Positions 1-9,365 of a DNA stretch of 32,992 nucleotides are shown here, in pieces; the first letter of the stretch is position 1, and each line of letters opens with the position of its first letter. The notes beneath the pieces were generated by a model, which saw nothing but the letters and a program-made list of their open reading frames with translations, did not search any database and was not told the DNA's origin. The translations under genes and the position numbers were made by a program. The stretch spans positions 1 through 32,992 of the forward strand of contig JAGRIH010000044.1 of the NCBI GenBank assembly GCA_020443345.1. The letters run 5' to 3'. The DNA comes from Halioglobus sp. GTDB taxonomy: Bacteria > Pseudomonadota > Gammaproteobacteria > Pseudomonadales > Halieaceae.

Positions 1-2
1 GC

Positions 3-413
3 TTTATCTACTACGTGGGGCCGGTGGACCCGGTGCGCGACGAAGTGGTCGGACCCGCCGGGCCCACCACGTCCACCCGCATGGACAAGTTCACCGACTT
101 CGTGCTCGAGCACACCGGGCTGCTGGGCATGATCGGCAAGGCCGAGCGCGGCCCCGCCGGCATCGAGGCGATCCGCAAACACCAAGCCGTCTACTTGATG
201 GCGGTGGGCGGCGCCGCCTATCTGGTGTCGAAGGCCATCACCGCGGCGCGGGTGGTGGCCTTTCCCGAACTGGGCATGGAGGCGATTTACGAATTCGAAG
301 TAAAGGATATGCCGGTCAGTGTGGCGGTGGATACGCAGGGCACATCGGTCCACGAGATCGGCCCGCGAACCTGGCGCGCGAAAATCCAGGAGCAGGCCCT
401 GGAGGTCACCTGA
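3..413 (+). CDS. Class I fumarate hydratase, C-terminal part (gene starts before the window)
   Basis: The reading frame is open from the first bases, so only the last 136 codons are present. The protein matches the C-terminal beta domain of iron-sulfur (class I, FumA/FumB-like) fumarases: GPVDPVRDEVVGPAGPTTSTRMD near the start of the visible part, then GMIGKAERG, a Met-Ala-Val-Gly-Gly-Ala-Ala segment, and FPELGMEAIYEFEV. In this family the domain helps bind substrate, while the 4Fe-4S cysteines lie in the missing N-terminal part. The enzyme hydrates fumarate to malate in the citric acid cycle, in the cytosol. The stop at 411-413 lies 4 nt before the sbcB start. Related fumarase-fold dehydratases (L-tartrate dehydratase) share this domain, so the substrate is not fully fixed by the fragment. 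Confidence 0.88.
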   Translation, partial: FIYYVGPVDPVRDEVVGPAGPTTSTRMDKFTDFVLEHTGLLGMIGKAERGPAGIEAIRKHQAVYLMAVGGAAYLVSKAITAARVVAFPELGMEAIYEFEVKDMPVSVAVDTQGTSVHEIGPRTWRAKIQEQALEVT

Positions 414-417
414 GCGC

Positions 418-1869
418 GTGCCGCCTCCCACCTTTTACTGGCACGACTACGAAACCTTCGGCGCGGACCCGTCGCGGGATCGCCCCGCGCAGTTTGCCGG
501 CCTGCGCACCGACGCCGAACTGCACCCGATCGGCGAGCCGCTGGTGATCTACGCCAGGCCGGCGAACGATTTCCTGCCCGATCCGCGGGCCTGCCTGGTG
601 ACTGGCATTACCCCGACCGAAGCGCTGGAGAGGGGCCTGCCGGAGTACGAGTTTATCCGCCGCATTCACGTTGAACTGGCCCGTCCGGGCACCTGCGGCG
701 TGGGCTACAACTCGCTGCGCTTTGACGACGAGGTCACCCGCTATACGCTGTACCGCAATTTTTACGACCCCTACGCTCGCGAGTGGCAAAACGGCAATTC
801 CCGCTGGGACATTATCGATCTGCTGCGCACCGCCCGGGTACTGCGGCCCGATGGTATCGAGTGGCCGCAGCGGGAGGACGGCCTGCCCAGTTTCCGCCTG
901 GAGGATTTGACTGCCGCCAACGGTATCGCCCACGAGGCCGCCCACGATGCGCTGTCGGATGTGCGCGCGACCCTCGCTCTGGCGCGGCTGGTGCGGGAGC
1001 GCCAGCCGCGTCTGTACGACTATGTGCTGAACAGCCGCGACAAGCACTCTGCGCTGTTGCTGCTCGATATCGCCGCCATGAAACCGGTGCTGCATGTGTC
1101 GGGTATGTTTGGCGCGCAGCGCCACAATATCGCCCTGATCGCGCCGCTCGCGCAGCATCCGGTGAACAAAAACGAAGTGATTTGCTACGACCTCGCCGCA
1201 GACCCCGCGCCCCTGTTTGAACTGGAGCCCGAGCGCCTGCGGGAACTGTTGTTCAGCCGTAGCGCCGAGCTGCCCGAGGGCGCCGAGCGGCCGGCCATCA
1301 AGTCTGTGCACATCAATAAATGTCCGGTTTTGGTCACCGCCAGAATGATGGATGCCGCCACTGCCGAGCGCCTGGGCATCAGCGGTGAGCAGTGCCGCAA
1401 ACACCTGGCCGCCCTGCGCGCGGGCCGCGCGCGCGACCCGCGCGCATTTACCGATAAAATACAGGCCATCGTCGCCGGCCGCACCTTCGAGCCCGTGACC
1501 GATCCGGAGCGCATGCTGTACAGCGGCGGTTTCTTTTCCGCCGCGGATAAACAGGTGATGGAACGGGTGCGCGCCAGTGGGCCGGAGCAACTGGCATCCA
1601 CCAGTTTTCCGTTTGAGGATGAGCGCCTGCCGGAACTGTTGTTGCGCTATCGCGCCCGCAATTTCCCCGCCAGCCTGTCCCCGGATGAGCGCGCCCAGTG
1701 GGAGGAGTATCGCTTCGCGCGACTCACCGAGCCCGGTGCCGGCGCGAGCATCTGTATGGAAGAGTTCCAGAAGACGATTGCGACGCTGTCGCGCGATGCG
1801 TCGCTGTCGACTGAACAACAAGCGCTGTTACAGCAACTGCTGGACTACGGCGACAGACTGCTGGCCTAG
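418..1869 (+). CDS. sbcB: Exodeoxyribonuclease I
   Basis: Single-strand-specific 3'-5' DNA exonuclease of the DEDDh family, used in mismatch repair and recombination clean-up in the cytosol. The 483 aa compare with about 475 in E. coli. The exonuclease motifs are intact: DYE (D10, E12; Exo I), NSLRFDDE (D103/D104; Exo II) and HDALSD (H176, D181; Exo III), each shifted about five residues from the E. coli positions. The SH3-like and helical C-terminal domains follow, including the conserved INKCPVL stretch. The frame is open further upstream, but GTG at 418 is chosen because the DEDD fold begins right after it (PPPTFYWHDYETFG) and a GGAGG lies at 401-405. The gene starts 4 nt after the fumarase stop. 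A long open frame on the opposite strand is a GC-rich shadow. Confidence 0.96.
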   Translation: MPPPTFYWHDYETFGADPSRDRPAQFAGLRTDAELHPIGEPLVIYARPANDFLPDPRACLVTGITPTEALERGLPEYEFIRRIHVELARPGTCGVGYNSLRFDDEVTRYTLYRNFYDPYAREWQNGNSRWDIIDLLRTARVLRPDGIEWPQREDGLPSFRLEDLTAANGIAHEAAHDALSDVRATLALARLVRERQPRLYDYVLNSRDKHSALLLLDIAAMKPVLHVSGMFGAQRHNIALIAPLAQHPVNKNEVICYDLAADPAPLFELEPERLRELLFSRSAELPEGAERPAIKSVHINKCPVLVTARMMDAATAERLGISGEQCRKHLAALRAGRARDPRAFTDKIQAIVAGRTFEPVTDPERMLYSGGFFSAADKQVMERVRASGPEQLASTSFPFEDERLPELLLRYRARNFPASLSPDERAQWEEYRFARLTEPGAGASICMEEFQKTIATLSRDASLSTEQQALLQQLLDYGDRLLA

Positions 1870-1932
1870 CCATATCTTACCGAACGGCAGACACATCGAG
1901 AGTTTGTACCGTTTTCTCCTGACATAATTTGC

Positions 1933-2056
1933 CTATTTGGTGTCGCCGGACCTTGCACGCTGTACGACATTTTTCTCCTGCGGCCATAGCTACGGCTATG
2001 CCCACAGTCGGACAACACCGTACAGCGCACAATCTCTCGACGAGAATTCCAAATAG
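1933..2056. repeat. 124-bp imperfect palindromic intergenic element
   Basis: The gap between sbcB and pyrB (1870-2207, 338 bp) has no convincing gene. It holds an imperfect palindrome: outer arms CTATTTGG (1933-1940) and CCAAATAG (2049-2056), inner arms around CGCTGTACG (near 1958-1966) and its complement CGTACAGCG (near 2020-2028), and a perfect central hairpin CATAGC-TACG-GCTATG (1985-2000). The arms align along most of their length with some substitutions and a small length difference. A 10-mer TTTTCTCCTG occurs at 1912-1921 and again at 1971-1980. The size and outer inverted repeats fit a MITE- or REP-like mobile hairpin or a large RNA hairpin; which one cannot be told from a single copy. 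No T-run follows, so it is not a classic terminator. Confidence 0.6.
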
Positions 2057-2103
2057 CGGTGAGTTAAGGCGGCTAGTGCCACCATAGTTTGGTATTACGC
2101 ACA

Positions 2104-2132
2104 TGGGCAGGAGCGGGGCGCGCCCGTATAAT
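2104..2132 (+). promoter_or_regulatory. Probable sigma-70 promoter of pyrB
   Basis: A perfect -10 box TATAAT lies at 2127-2132, with TGGGCA (4 of 6 matches to the -35 consensus) at 2104-2109 and an ideal 17-bp spacer. The predicted transcript starts near 2139 and gives a leader of about 70 nt before the pyrB GTG. The spacer contains the palindrome GGGCGCGCCC. I see no U-rich pyrimidine attenuator in the leader. Confidence 0.6.
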
Positions 2133-2207
2133 ACCGCCGTGTCACTGCCAGCGACGATCCACCGCGGCTCGGTGCCACAACAGCCCAGTGAGCCAGGAGA
2201 CCACAGC

Positions 2208-3221
2208 GTGCAATTTGCCGGCAGCCATATCCTCTCGGTCGAACAGTTTGCACGCGGCGATGTCGAGCGCATCTTTGCAGTGGCCGACCGCATGGAGCCC
2301 TACGCCCACCGCCGCCGTGTTACCCGGGTGCTCGACGGGGCGATTCTCGGCTCCATGTTTTTCGAACCCAGTACCCGCACCCGGGTCAGCTTCGGCAGCG
2401 CGTTCAACCTGCTCGGCGGGGAGGTGCGCGAGACCACCGGCTTCGAACACTCGGCGATCGCCAAGGGCGAGTCGCTGTACGATACCGCGCGGGTGCTCAG
2501 CGGCTACTCCGATGTGATTGCCATGCGCCATCCGGCGGCGGGCTCGGTGGCCGAGTTTGCCGCCGCCAGCCGGGTGCCGGTGATCAACGGCGGCGATGGC
2601 AGCAACGAACACCCCAGCCAGGCGCTGCTGGATTTGTATACCATCAAGAGTGAAATGGCCGGGCGCGGGCGCGGCATCGACCGCCTGCGCATCGCCATGG
2701 TGGGCGATTTGCGCTACGGTCGCACCGTGCACTCGCTGTGCAAGTTACTGCGCCTGTTCGATGCGGTGCAGGTCACCCTGGTGTCGCCCCGGGAACTGGC
2801 GATGCCCGCAGATATCGTCGAGGAAATGCGTGCCGGCGGACACCAGGTGGTGGAGTCCGACGCCATGGAGGCCAGTATTTCCCATGTGGACATCGTGTAC
2901 GCCACGCGCATCCAGGAAGAGCGTTTCACCTCGCAGGCGGAGGCGGACCTGTACCGCGGCCGCTACCGGCTCAACCAGAGCATCTATACCCATCACTGTG
3001 AGCCCAACACAGTCATCATGCACCCGCTGCCGCGCGATTCCCGCGATCATGCCCGGGAGCTGGACGACGATCTGAACGACAACCCGAACCTGGCCATTTT
3101 TCGGCAGACCGACAACGGTGTGCTGGTGCGCATGGCGCTGTTCGCCCTGGTACTGGAAGTCGTCGAACAGGTGGACCGCCACGCCCGGGATGTCAACTGG
3201 TATACCGCGAGGCGTTTTTGA
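2208..3221 (+). CDS. pyrB: Aspartate carbamoyltransferase catalytic subunit
   Basis: Condenses carbamoyl phosphate with L-aspartate, the committed step of pyrimidine synthesis, in the cytosol. The carbamoyl-phosphate loop is present as FFEPSTRTRVSFG (S55-T56-R57-T58), followed by RHP, the NGGDGSNEHPSQALLDL signature and the C-terminal MHPLPRDSR. The 337 aa exceed the E. coli form (311). The N-terminus (QFAGSHILSVEQF) and the inserted stretches recall the longer Shewanella-type PyrB. No pyrI regulatory subunit follows and no PyrC-like partner is adjacent, so the enzyme probably lacks PyrI-type allostery (inference). GTG 2208 is chosen over upstream in-frame ATG 2103 because AGGAGA lies at 2195-2200, 7 nt before it, and because the predicted promoter overlaps the upstream region. 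The stop overlaps the nudF start (TGATG). Confidence 0.96.
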   Translation: MQFAGSHILSVEQFARGDVERIFAVADRMEPYAHRRRVTRVLDGAILGSMFFEPSTRTRVSFGSAFNLLGGEVRETTGFEHSAIAKGESLYDTARVLSGYSDVIAMRHPAAGSVAEFAAASRVPVINGGDGSNEHPSQALLDLYTIKSEMAGRGRGIDRLRIAMVGDLRYGRTVHSLCKLLRLFDAVQVTLVSPRELAMPADIVEEMRAGGHQVVESDAMEASISHVDIVYATRIQEERFTSQAEADLYRGRYRLNQSIYTHHCEPNTVIMHPLPRDSRDHARELDDDLNDNPNLAIFRQTDNGVLVRMALFALVLEVVEQVDRHARDVNWYTARRF

Positions 3222-3838
3222 TGGCCTGGCAGCGCCGCTTCGGCGCCCATGACGTGCGCGTGCTGCAGGAGGAAATCGCCTATTCGGGCTTCTTCACCAT
3301 CCGCCGCCTCACGCTGTCACACCGCTGCTTTGCCGGGGGCTGGCAGGAGCCGGTGGTGCGCGAGGTATTCGAGCGCGGCGATGCGGTCGGTGTGCTGCCC
3401 TACGACCCGGTGGCGGATGCCGTGGTACTGATCGAGCAGTTTCGTCCGGGTGCGCTGCGCGGCGCAGACAGCCCGTGGATGCTGGAACTGGTGGCCGGCG
3501 TGGTGGAAGCCGGAGAGAGCGACGCCCAGGTGGCGCGGCGCGAGACCCGCGAGGAGGCCGCTTGCGAGGTGCTGGAGCTGGCTCCGATCGCCACGTTTCA
3601 GCCCAGCCCCGGCGCCTGCTCGGAACAGGTGCGCCTGTTTTGCGGCCGGGTGGACAGCGCCGCGGCCGGCGGTATCCACGGGCGGCCGGACGAGGGTGAG
3701 GATATCCTGGTGCACACCTTCTCCCGCGCGGCGGCGCTGCAACTGGTGGCCGACGACCGCATTCCCAACGGCCACACGCTGATCGCCCTGCAGTGGCTGG
3801 CCATGCACGGCGAGACCCTGCGCGAGCGCTGGTGCTGA
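3221..3838 (+). CDS. nudF: ADP-ribose pyrophosphatase (Nudix hydrolase, NudF type)
   Basis: Nudix enzyme that probably splits ADP-ribose into AMP and ribose 5-phosphate in the cytosol. The 205 aa match NudF (209 in E. coli). The Nudix box is seen at G93 to C115: G93-x5-E99-x7-R107-E108-x2-E111-E112, with Ala in place of the usual Gly near its end. The stretch VVLIEQFRPGAL before it and the PSPGACSEQVRLFCG segment after it are typical of the ADP-ribose branch rather than of mutT-like members. ATG 3221 overlaps the pyrB stop by one base, so translation is probably coupled. Upstream TTG 3218 is also in frame but is inside the pyrB terminus. Substrate choice within the branch is inferred from similarity. 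Confidence 0.9.
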   Translation: MAWQRRFGAHDVRVLQEEIAYSGFFTIRRLTLSHRCFAGGWQEPVVREVFERGDAVGVLPYDPVADAVVLIEQFRPGALRGADSPWMLELVAGVVEAGESDAQVARRETREEAACEVLELAPIATFQPSPGACSEQVRLFCGRVDSAAAGGIHGRPDEGEDILVHTFSRAAALQLVADDRIPNGHTLIALQWLAMHGETLRERWC

Positions 3839-3864
3839 GGCGCCGCGCCGGCAGCCGCTCCGCC

Positions 3865-5454
3865 ATGCCTGAACCCGTCACTGCAACCCGCCAAAGCGCC
3901 GGCCCCGGCCTGCTGCGTTCCAGCGCCACGGTGGGCAGCATGACGCTGCTGTCGCGGCTGCTGGGCCTGTTGCGGGACGTGGTGATTGCCGCCTTTGTCG
4001 GTGCCAGCGCCAACGCCGATGCGTTTTTCGTCGCCTTCAAGATTCCGAATTTCCTGCGCCGGCTGTTTGCCGAGGGCGCCTTTTCCCAGGCCTTCGTCCC
4101 GGTGCTGGCCGATTACCGGGAAGAGGGCAGTGTGGCGGCGGTCAGAGTGCTCATCGATCGGGTGGCGGGGATGCTGGGCGGCAGTCTGCTGCTGCTCACC
4201 TCGCTGGCGGTGCTCGCCGCCCCCTGGGTGGCGGCCGTGTTCGCCCCGGGCTTTGTCTCCCAGCCGCTCAAGTACCAGCTCACCTCGGACATGATACGCA
4301 TCACCTTTCCGTATCTGCTGCTGATTTCCATGACCGGGTTTTGCGGCGCCATACTCAACAGCTACGGCCGGTTCGCGGTACCGGCCTTTACGCCGGCCTT
4401 TCTCAACCTGTCGCTGATCTTTGCCGCCACGGTTGCGGCGCCCTGGTTTGCCGAACCGGTATTCGCCCTCGCCTGGGGGGTGTTGCTGGCGGGGATCATC
4501 CAGTTGCTGTTTCAGCTGCCGGCCCTGCACCGCCTGGATCTGGTGCCCCGGCCGGTGTGGGATACACAGCACGCGGGGGTGCGCCGCATCCTGCGCCTGA
4601 TGGTGCCGGCACTGTTCGGGGTGTCGGTCAGCCAGATCAACCTGCTGCTGGATACCGTGCTGGCCTCCTTCCTGCCGACCGGCAGCGTGTCCTGGCTGTA
4701 CTATTCGGACCGCCTGGCGGAGCTGCCCCTGGGCGTGTTCGGTATCGCCATCGCCACCGTCATCCTGCCCAGCCTGTCGGCGCACCGCGCCGCACAGCGC
4801 GACGGGCAGTTCAGTGTCACCCTGGACTGGGCGGTGCGCAGTGTACTGCTGATCGGCGTGCCGGCGACGGTGGCCCTGGTGATGTTGGCCAGGCCGGTGC
4901 TGATCACGCTGTTCCAGTACGGCGCGCTGACGCCGGCGGACGTGGATATGGCCGCCCTCAGCCTGCGGGCCTACAGTGCCGGCCTGGTGGCCTTCATGCT
5001 GGTGAAGGTGCTGGCCCCGGGTTTTTATGCGCGCCAGGACACCGCCACCCCGGTGCGGATCGGCATTGTGGCGATGGCGGCCAACATGGTACTGAACCTG
5101 CTGTTCGTGCTGCCGCTGATGTGGTACTGGAATGCCGGGCATATGGGGCTGGCGCTGGCCACCAGCGTCGCGGCGTATCTGAATGCGGGGCTGTTGCTGC
5201 GCGGCCTGTTGCACAAGGGTATTTTCCGCTTCCAGCCGGGCTGGGGTGTCTACGGCGCCCGCCTGCTGCTGGCCACCCTCGCCATGGCCGCTGCGGTGTC
5301 GTGGCTGGTCCCCGACGTGGCGGCCTGGCTGGACTGGGACTGGCGCCGCCGGGCCCTGCGCATGGCGCTGTTGTGCGGCGCCGGCGCCGGGGTTTACACG
5401 ACGGTACATCTCGCACTGGGTACGCGGCTGCGGCACTTGCGCGGCAGTGCCTGA
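3865..5454 (+). CDS. murJ: Lipid II flippase MurJ
   Basis: Integral inner-membrane protein of the MOP superfamily that moves lipid II across the membrane for peptidoglycan synthesis. The 529 aa (511 in E. coli) show about 14 hydrophobic segments. The N-terminal signature is clear: SRLLGLLRDVVIAAFVGA, then DAFFVAFKIPNFLRRLFAEGAFSQAFVPVLA, containing the basic residues that line the cavity in known MurJ. ATG 3865 is chosen because the family's first helix starts about 20 residues later; there is no strong ribosome site, and the frame is open upstream into nudF. In Pseudomonas this gene sits beside ribF and ileS, as here. A 681-aa frame on the opposite strand is rejected as a shadow. Confidence 0.96.
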   Translation: MPEPVTATRQSAGPGLLRSSATVGSMTLLSRLLGLLRDVVIAAFVGASANADAFFVAFKIPNFLRRLFAEGAFSQAFVPVLADYREEGSVAAVRVLIDRVAGMLGGSLLLLTSLAVLAAPWVAAVFAPGFVSQPLKYQLTSDMIRITFPYLLLISMTGFCGAILNSYGRFAVPAFTPAFLNLSLIFAATVAAPWFAEPVFALAWGVLLAGIIQLLFQLPALHRLDLVPRPVWDTQHAGVRRILRLMVPALFGVSVSQINLLLDTVLASFLPTGSVSWLYYSDRLAELPLGVFGIAIATVILPSLSAHRAAQRDGQFSVTLDWAVRSVLLIGVPATVALVMLARPVLITLFQYGALTPADVDMAALSLRAYSAGLVAFMLVKVLAPGFYARQDTATPVRIGIVAMAANMVLNLLFVLPLMWYWNAGHMGLALATSVAAYLNAGLLLRGLLHKGIFRFQPGWGVYGARLLLATLAMAAAVSWLVPDVAAWLDWDWRRRALRMALLCGAGAGVYTTVHLALGTRLRHLRGSA

Positions 5455-5474
5455 GGCGCCCGGCGCGGCGCAGC

Positions 5475-5489
5475 CGCCCCGTTGGGGCG
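5475..5489 (+). other. Short GC hairpin downstream of murJ
   Basis: CGCCCC (5475-5480), a three-base loop GTT, and GGGGCG (5484-5489) form a perfect six-pair stem 20 nt after the murJ stop. No T-run follows, so intrinsic termination is doubtful; it may slow decay or termination of the murJ message. Confidence 0.3.
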
Positions 5490-5540
5490 TCGCAACCTTC
5501 CGGCGACCTATTGACCATAGGCTATGACGGTCGATTTCGC

Positions 5541-5546
5541 TATACT
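5541..5546 (+). promoter_or_regulatory. Possible -10 box upstream of ribF
   Basis: TATACT matches five of six bases of the -10 consensus, 35 nt before the ribF start. The expected -35 position is poor; TTGACC at 5511-5516 is a good hexamer but 24 bp away. The gap between murJ and ribF (127 bp) holds no ribosomal protein S20 gene. Confidence 0.25.
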
Positions 5547-5581
5547 TGCGCGTTTGGTTTGAACAGGCGATTGCCCGCGCT

Positions 5582-6529
5582 ATGGAACTGATTCGCGGCC
5601 TGCACAATTTGCGTGCCAGACATCGCGGGTGCGTGGCGACCATCGGGGCCTTTGACGGAGTGCATCTGGGACACCGGGCCGTTATCCGTCACCTGCTGGA
5701 CAAGTCGGCGGCGCTGGGCCTGCCGTCGCTGATCATGGTCTTTGAGCCCCTGCCCCGGGAGTATTTTGCGCCGCTGCAGGCCCCGGCGCGCATCATGAGC
5801 TTCCGGGAGAAATGCCAGGCCCTGCAGGCGCTGGGTGTGGACCGCCTGCTGCGTATCCGCTTCGATGAAGCGCTGCGCAGTATGTCGGCGCAGCGCTTTG
5901 TAGACGAGGTATTTGTCGCGGGGCTGGGGGTGCGCTATGTGGTCCTGGGCGATGACTTTCGCTTCGGCAGCGACCGCGAGGGTGATTTCCGCTTCATCCG
6001 CGAGCAGGGCAAACGCCACGGTTATGCGGCGGAACCCACGCCCACCGAGACGGTGGACGGGGAGCGGGTCAGCAGTACGCGCATCCGGGAGGCGCTGGAG
6101 AGCGCCGATTTCGACACGGCGCAGCGTCTGCTCGGCCGGCCTTACAGTATTTCGGGCAAGGTGGTTTACGGCCGTCAACTGGGCCGGGTCATCGGCACGC
6201 CGACGGCGAACCTGCAACTGCACCGCCTGCGCGCACCGCTGGCGGGTGTCTACGTGGTGCAGGTGAGTGGCGGCGGCCTGGAGAATGCCAGGGGGGTGGC
6301 CAACGTGGGGGTCAGGCCCACGGTGGATGACAGTATCAGGGCCAACCTGGAAGTGCACCTGCTGGACCGACAGATCGAGTTGTACGGGCAGCACATCGAA
6401 GTGACCTTTCGCCACCGTTTGCGCGATGAGCTGAAGTTTGATTCCGTGCAGGCGTTGCGGGAGAACATCGCCAGGGATATCGACCATACGCGGGCCTGGT
6501 TTGAGCGCCAGTCGCGACGCACACACTGA
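5582..6529 (+). CDS. ribF: Bifunctional riboflavin kinase / FAD synthetase
   Basis: Phosphorylates riboflavin to FMN and adenylates FMN to FAD, in the cytosol. The 315 aa match the family (313 in E. coli). The N-terminal nucleotidyltransferase domain shows GAFDGVHLGH (G22-H31, with the HxGH motif), LGDDFRFGSDREGDF and SSTRIREAL. The C-terminal kinase domain begins near residue 185 with GKVVYGRQLGRVIGTPTANL (G205-T206-P207-T208) and has the catalytic Glu in NLEVHLLD (E257). ATG 5582 is used because the family starts at this MELIRGLHNL sequence; the upstream in-frame start at 5546 adds an unlike extension. It precedes ileS by 31 nt, the common gammaproteobacterial order. No FMN riboswitch is seen. 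Confidence 0.97.
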   Translation: MELIRGLHNLRARHRGCVATIGAFDGVHLGHRAVIRHLLDKSAALGLPSLIMVFEPLPREYFAPLQAPARIMSFREKCQALQALGVDRLLRIRFDEALRSMSAQRFVDEVFVAGLGVRYVVLGDDFRFGSDREGDFRFIREQGKRHGYAAEPTPTETVDGERVSSTRIREALESADFDTAQRLLGRPYSISGKVVYGRQLGRVIGTPTANLQLHRLRAPLAGVYVVQVSGGGLENARGVANVGVRPTVDDSIRANLEVHLLDRQIELYGQHIEVTFRHRLRDELKFDSVQALRENIARDIDHTRAWFERQSRRTH

Positions 6530-6560
6530 ATTGGACTGACGGAACCCGACTGACCCGACC

Positions 6561-9365
6561 ATGAGCGACTACAAAGACACCCTGAACCTGCCGCACACGG
6601 CCTTTCCCATGAAGGCCGGCCTGGCCCAGCGCGAGCCGCAGCGCCTGGCGCAGTGGCGGGAGATGGGGCTGTACGAAAAAATCCGTCAGGTGAGTGCCGG
6701 GCGACCCAGGTTCATCCTGCACGACGGGCCGCCCTATGCCAACGGCGATCTGCACCTCGGGCACGCGGTCAACAAGATACTCAAGGACATCATCGTCAAG
6801 TCGAAAACCCTGGCGGGCTACGACGCACCCTATGTGCCGGGCTGGGATTGCCACGGCCTGCCGATCGAGCTCAATGTCGAGAAAAAGGTGGGCAAAGCGG
6901 GCGTCAAGGTCAGCCCCGCCGAGTTTCGCCGCAAGTGCCGCGACTACGCCGCGCGCCAGGTGGAGGGACAGCGCACCGAGTTCATGCGCATGGGTGTGCT
7001 GGGCGACTGGTACCGGCCCTATCTCACCATGGACTTCACGTTCGAGGCAAATATCGTCCGCGCCCTGTCGCGCATCGTGGCCAACGGCCACCTGCACAAG
7101 GGTTTCAAGCCGGTGCACTGGTGCACGGACTGCGGCTCGGCACTGGCCGAGGCCGAGGTGGAGTATCGGGACAAACAGTCCCCGGCTATCGACGTGGCCT
7201 TCCCGGCGGTGGATGCGGCGGCGATCAATGCCCTCTGCGGCAGCCACTACAGCGGCCAGATCGCCGTGCCGATCTGGACGACCACCCCCTGGACCCTGCC
7301 CGCCAATATGGCAGTCAGCGTGCACCCTGAACTGGAGTACGTATTAATCGAAGGCGAGGGGCGGGCGCTGTTGGTCGCCGCGGAACTGGCCGCGGCCTGC
7401 GCAGCGCGCTACGGCCTGCCGGGCGTGAGCGTGCTCGGCCGCTGCCGGGGCCGTGCGCTGGAGCGGCAGTTGCTGCAGCACCCCTTCCTGGACCGTCGGG
7501 TACCGGTGATTCTCGGCGAGCATGTGACGACCGAGGCCGGTACCGGCGCCGTGCACACGGCCCCTGCCCACGGCCAGGATGACTTTGCCGTGGGCTTGCA
7601 GTACGCCCTGGACGTGTACAACCCGGTGGACGGCAACGGCGTGTTCCTGCCCGCTACCGAGCACGTTGCCGGGCTGCACGTGTTCAAGGCCAACGCCGCC
7701 ATTGTCGAACTGCTGCGCGCGCGCGCCGCCCTGCTGCACTGTGCACAGTACGAACACGCCTATCCCCACTGCTGGCGCCACAAGACACCGATCATCTTTC
7801 GCGCCACGCCGCAGTGGTTTGTGGGTATGCACCAAAACGGTCTGTTGGAAAAGGCGCTGGCAGCGATCGAACAGGTGCAGTGGCTGCCGCAGTGGGGCAA
7901 AGCGCGCATTGACGGCATGCTGGCGAACCGTCCCGACTGGTGCATCTCGCGGCAGCGCACCTGGGGTGTGCCCATCGCCTTGTTCGTGCACCGCCAGACG
8001 GGGGAGTTGCACCCGGCTACCGGCGAGTTGATGGAACAGGTGGCCCAGCGCATGGAGCGCGGGGGCATAGAGGCCTGGTTCGAGCTGGACGCGGCGGAGT
8101 TGCTGGGCGCTGCCGCGGCGGACTACGAAAAGGTCACCGACACCCTCGACGTCTGGTTCGACTCCGGGGTGACACATGCCTGTGTGCTGCGCCAGCGCGA
8201 GGAACTGCACTCGCCGGCCGATATGTACCTGGAGGGTTCCGACCAGCACCGCGGCTGGTTCCAGTCCTCGCTGCTCACCGCTGTCGCGATCGACGGCGCG
8301 GCGCCCTACCGCACGGTGCTGACCCACGGCTTTACGGTGGACAGCCAGGGGCGCAAGATGTCCAAGTCCATCGGCAATATCATCGCGCCCAAAACGGTCA
8401 TGAACGAACTGGGCGCGGATATACTGCGCCTGTGGGTGGCCGCCACCGATTATCGCGGCGAACTGACGGTGAGCGATGAAATTATCAAGCGCACGGCGGA
8501 CGCCTACCGGCGTATTCGCAATACCGCGCGCTTTTTGCTGGCCAACCTCAACGGTTTTGCGCCGGCGGCCGATGCGCTGCCCTTTGCGCGGATGCTGTCG
8601 CTGGATCGCTGGGCGGTGGATCGCGCGGCCGGGCTGCAGCGCGAGATCGAGCGGGCCTACGCCACCTACCAGTTTCACCAGGTCTACCAGAAGCTGCACC
8701 ACTTCTGCGCCAGCGACCTGGGCGGCTTTTACCTCGATGTGATCAAGGACCGCCAGTACACCACCGGGGCTGACAGCGTCGCGCGCCGCTCCGCGCAGAC
8801 CGCCATGTACCATATCGCGGAGGCGCTGGTGCGCTGGGCGGCGCCCATTCTCAGTTTTACCGCCGAGGAAATCTGGGAGAACCTGCCCGGTGAACGCGAT
8901 GCGTCGGTGTTGCTGAGCCAGTGGTATGAAGGCTTGACCGAGCTGCCCGACGACGCGCCGCTGGGGCGGGTGTACTGGCAGCAGTTGATGGCGGTGCGCG
9001 CGCAGGTCAATGCCGAGATGGAGGTGCAGCGCGCGGCCGGCAAGCTGCGCGGTTCGCTGGATGCCGAGGTGTGGCTGTACGCTGCACCGCAGCTGCTGGA
9101 GCAGCTTCAGATCCTGGGAGACGAACTGCGTTTCGTGTTGATTACCTCCGGCGCCGCTGTGGCGCCGCTGGAGGACGCGCCGGACGCGGCGGTCGCCACA
9201 CAATTGCCGGAACTGCGCCTGCGGGTTGCCGCCTCGGACCTGGACAAGTGCGAGCGCTGCTGGCATCGCCGCCCCGAGATCGGGCAGATTGCCGCGCACC
9301 CCACGCTGTGCGCGCGCTGCGTCGAGAACATCGAAGGCGATGGCGAGCGGCGTCGTTTTGCGTAA
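6561..9365 (+). CDS. ileS: Isoleucyl-tRNA synthetase
   Basis: Charges tRNA-Ile with isoleucine; cytosolic class I synthetase. The 934 aa match the bacterial form (938 in E. coli). In order: HIGH motif as HLGH (H65-H68), CP1 editing domain with the threonine-rich [14 protein letters not shown], the DxWFDSG segment, KMSKS (K599-S603), anticodon-binding helices, and a C-terminal zinc site CERC (C897, C900) plus CARC (C917, C920). This zinc-bearing type is the usual mupirocin-sensitive bacterial form (family knowledge). The 3' end overlaps lspA by 26 nt, linking protein synthesis and lipoprotein maturation in one operon as in E. coli. A 682-aa frame on the opposite strand is a shadow. Confidence 0.98.
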   Translation: MSDYKDTLNLPHTAFPMKAGLAQREPQRLAQWREMGLYEKIRQVSAGRPRFILHDGPPYANGDLHLGHAVNKILKDIIVKSKTLAGYDAPYVPGWDCHGLPIELNVEKKVGKAGVKVSPAEFRRKCRDYAARQVEGQRTEFMRMGVLGDWYRPYLTMDFTFEANIVRALSRIVANGHLHKGFKPVHWCTDCGSALAEAEVEYRDKQSPAIDVAFPAVDAAAINALCGSHYSGQIAVPIWTTTPWTLPANMAVSVHPELEYVLIEGEGRALLVAAELAAACAARYGLPGVSVLGRCRGRALERQLLQHPFLDRRVPVILGEHVTTEAGTGAVHTAPAHGQDDFAVGLQYALDVYNPVDGNGVFLPATEHVAGLHVFKANAAIVELLRARAALLHCAQYEHAYPHCWRHKTPIIFRATPQWFVGMHQNGLLEKALAAIEQVQWLPQWGKARIDGMLANRPDWCISRQRTWGVPIALFVHRQTGELHPATGELMEQVAQRMERGGIEAWFELDAAELLGAAAADYEKVTDTLDVWFDSGVTHACVLRQREELHSPADMYLEGSDQHRGWFQSSLLTAVAIDGAAPYRTVLTHGFTVDSQGRKMSKSIGNIIAPKTVMNELGADILRLWVAATDYRGELTVSDEIIKRTADAYRRIRNTARFLLANLNGFAPAADALPFARMLSLDRWAVDRAAGLQREIERAYATYQFHQVYQKLHHFCASDLGGFYLDVIKDRQYTTGADSVARRSAQTAMYHIAEALVRWAAPILSFTAEEIWENLPGERDASVLLSQWYEGLTELPDDAPLGRVYWQQLMAVRAQVNAEMEVQRAAGKLRGSLDAEVWLYAAPQLLEQLQILGDELRFVLITSGAAVAPLEDAPDAAVATQLPELRLRVAASDLDKCERCWHRRPEIGQIAAHPTLCARCVENIEGDGERRRFA

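Noticed and set aside
1870-2207. Open frame of 138 aa (minus strand, 1877-2293) in the sbcB-pyrB gap
   Set aside because: It runs through the palindromic element and the pyrB promoter, lacks any domain, and overlaps the pyrB start.
3598-5643. 681-aa open frame on the minus strand
   Set aside because: It is antisense to murJ and nudF, which have clear family motifs; its His/Gln/Gly/Arg-rich composition is typical of shadow frames in GC-rich DNA.
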